64,000 bases of DNA, from the NCBI GenBank assembly GCA_964420065.1, contig CAYQQK010000002.1, forward strand, positions 1 through 64,000, given 5' to 3'. Below the pieces are notes generated by a model. It worked only from the letters and a program-made list of their open reading frames with translations, was not told the DNA's origin and searched no databases. The position numbers and the translations under genes were made by a program. This DNA comes from CAYQQK01 sp964420065. GTDB taxonomy: Bacteria; Bacillota; Dethiobacteria; DTU022. Below, in pieces: positions 62,902-64,000 of this stretch (positions are counted from its first letter, which is position 1; every line of letters starts with the position of its first letter).

Positions 62902-64000
62902 CTAGCGGCACGGGTAGCGCCCGGTGAAACAGGCCAGGCAAAGCCCGCCGGCCGGAAACCCGGCGGCCTGCACCGTCGCCTCAAGGCTCAAAAAACCGAC
63001 CGAATCGGCCCCCAGTTCGCGCGCCAGTTCCGCCGGCGTGCGCCCGCGGGCGGCCAGCCCGTCCAGTTCGGGGGTGTCGATACCGTAACGGCAGGGGGCA
63101 ATCACCGGCGGTGAGCTGACCCGCAGGTGCACCTCCCGTGCTCCGGCCCGACGCATCACCTGAACCAGCTTGCGGCTGGTAGTGCCCTTGATCAGGGAAT
63201 CGTCCACCAGGACCACCCGCTTGCCGGCCACCACTTTTTGCACCGCATTCAACTTCAAATCCACCCCCATTTCCCGCAATTCCGGAGTGGGTTCGAGAAA
63301 AGTTCGTCCGATGTAACGATTCTTGACCAGGGCCAGTTCGTACGGCAAACCGGCCGCGGCGGCGTAACCGGAAGCGGCGGGGATGCTCGAATCGGGCACC
63401 CCCGAAACCAGGTCGGCCGCGGCCGGCTGTTCCCGGGCCAGGCGCCGGCCCAATTCCCGTCGTACCTGATAGACGCTGCGCCCTTCAAGCAAACTGTCCG
63501 GTCGGGCAAAGTAAACATATTCGAAAACACACAGAGCCGGCGCGGGCAAGGGCGCCACGAATTGCGAACGGAGCCCGGCGGCATCCAGCGCGAGCATCTC
63601 CCCGGGCTTGATTTCCCGTAAAAATCGGGCCCCGATGGTATCGAGGGCGCAAGTTTCCGAGGCGATGAAATAGCCGCATTCGCCCAGCGCGCCCAGGACC
63701 AGGGGGCGAAAACCAAAACAATCGCGCAACGCTACCAGCCGCCGGCCGTCGGTCAGAACAAAAGCGTAGGCGCCGTGCAGGCCGGGCGCTACCGCAGCCA
63801 GCGCCTCCTCCAGATCCACCCGCCCCTGCCGGGCTACCAGGTGGGCGAGCAGTTCGCTGTCGGTTGCAGTCTGAAATATGGCGCCGTCTTCTTCCAGCTC
63901 TTCCCGCAAGGCAGGCCCGTTCAAAAGAGCCCCGTTGTGCCCGATCGCCAGTTCCCCGCCGCTATATTTCAAGATCAGCGGCTGAACATACTCGGGGCGA
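62902..64000 (-). CDS. purF: Amidophosphoribosyltransferase, 5' end cut
   Basis: The C-terminal 366 codons of the first enzyme of purine synthesis; the frame stays open to the right edge, so the N-terminal catalytic Cys is outside. Present are the amidotransferase core ([23 protein letters not shown]), [12 protein letters not shown], the PRPP motif [14 protein letters not shown] and the late iron-sulfur cysteines in [12 protein letters not shown]. The frame reads [13 protein letters not shown] across the last bases, as expected for PurF. It is followed by hppA after 110 bp, not by purM. Confidence 0.94.
   Translation of the reverse strand, partial: RPEYVQPLILKYSGGELAIGHNGALLNGPALREELEEDGAIFQTATDSELLAHLVARQGRVDLEEALAAVAPGLHGAYAFVLTDGRRLVALRDCFGFRPLVLGALGECGYFIASETCALDTIGARFLREIKPGEMLALDAAGLRSQFVAPLPAPALCVFEYVYFARPDSLLEGRSVYQVRRELGRRLAREQPAAADLVSGVPDSSIPAASGYAAAAGLPYELALVKNRYIGRTFLEPTPELREMGVDLKLNAVQKVVAGKRVVLVDDSLIKGTTSRKLVQVMRRAGAREVHLRVSSPPVIAPCRYGIDTPELDGLAARGRTPAELARELGADSVGFLSLEATVQAAGFPAGGLCLACFTGRYPCR

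Overview
The window reads as chromosome from an anaerobic, endospore-forming, motile Bacillota (Firmicutes), most like the Peptococcales/Desulfotomaculia group. This is inferred from the ytrH/ytrI sporulation pair beside dnaE, the dnaE-pfkA-pyk run, a pyruvate:ferredoxin oxidoreductase, a two-subunit class I fumarase, a K+-type membrane pyrophosphatase, and a chemotaxis operon with cheC and cheD behind a sigma-28-type promoter. I did not see tRNA or rRNA genes, CRISPR arrays, insertion sequences or prophage genes.

Region 1 (about 1-13.5 kb) is a visibly AT-richer island that carries a phage-defence operon on the minus strand. It is a type 4 BREX system: brxP (PAPS-reductase/DndC-like PP-loop protein), brxC/pglY-like ATPase, pglZ and a short brxL. 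No pglX methylase is present. The first large gene of the operon is an unrecognised 854-residue protein. It has a HARE-HTH-like domain, a fold linked in other proteins to reading modified DNA, and two further modules of the kind seen in restriction proteins. A candidate promoter (TTGCCC-17-TAAAAT), whose -35 box lies in an inverted repeat, sits about 480 bp upstream, with a possible small ORF in between. This is the window's best candidate for new biology.

Region 2 (13.7-30.4 kb) is core chromosome: an ARPP-1 family gene and an SdpI-like membrane protein flanking a perfect inverted repeat; mscS; the overlapping dnaE-pfkA-pyk run; ytrH-ytrI; an AI-2E family transporter; trmL; a methyltransferase; a Lon-like protease; and nth. 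A near-perfect 55-nt hairpin repeat follows.

Region 3 (30.4-43.8 kb) is a C4-dicarboxylate and pyruvate module, all on the minus strand. It holds a TAXI-type TRAP transporter (binding protein and fused permease), fumarase alpha and beta, malic enzyme, and a soluble fumarate reductase-like flavoprotein with its iron-sulfur subunit. Just upstream is a pyruvate:ferredoxin oxidoreductase operon that includes a GltD-like flavoprotein fused to a two-cluster ferredoxin. Together these would allow fumarate or malate to be disproportionated: one part oxidised through malate and pyruvate to acetyl-CoA, the other reduced to succinate.

Region 4 (43.9-64 kb) holds ligA, cobO, an acyl-CoA dehydrogenase lacking the usual catalytic glutamate, and late purine genes purM-purN-purH-purD behind a strong sigma-A-type promoter. 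Next come the chemotaxis operon cheA-cheY-cheC-cheD-cheB-cheR-mcp-cheW, hppA, and purF, which runs off the right edge. The purine genes are therefore split by hppA and the chemotaxis operon.
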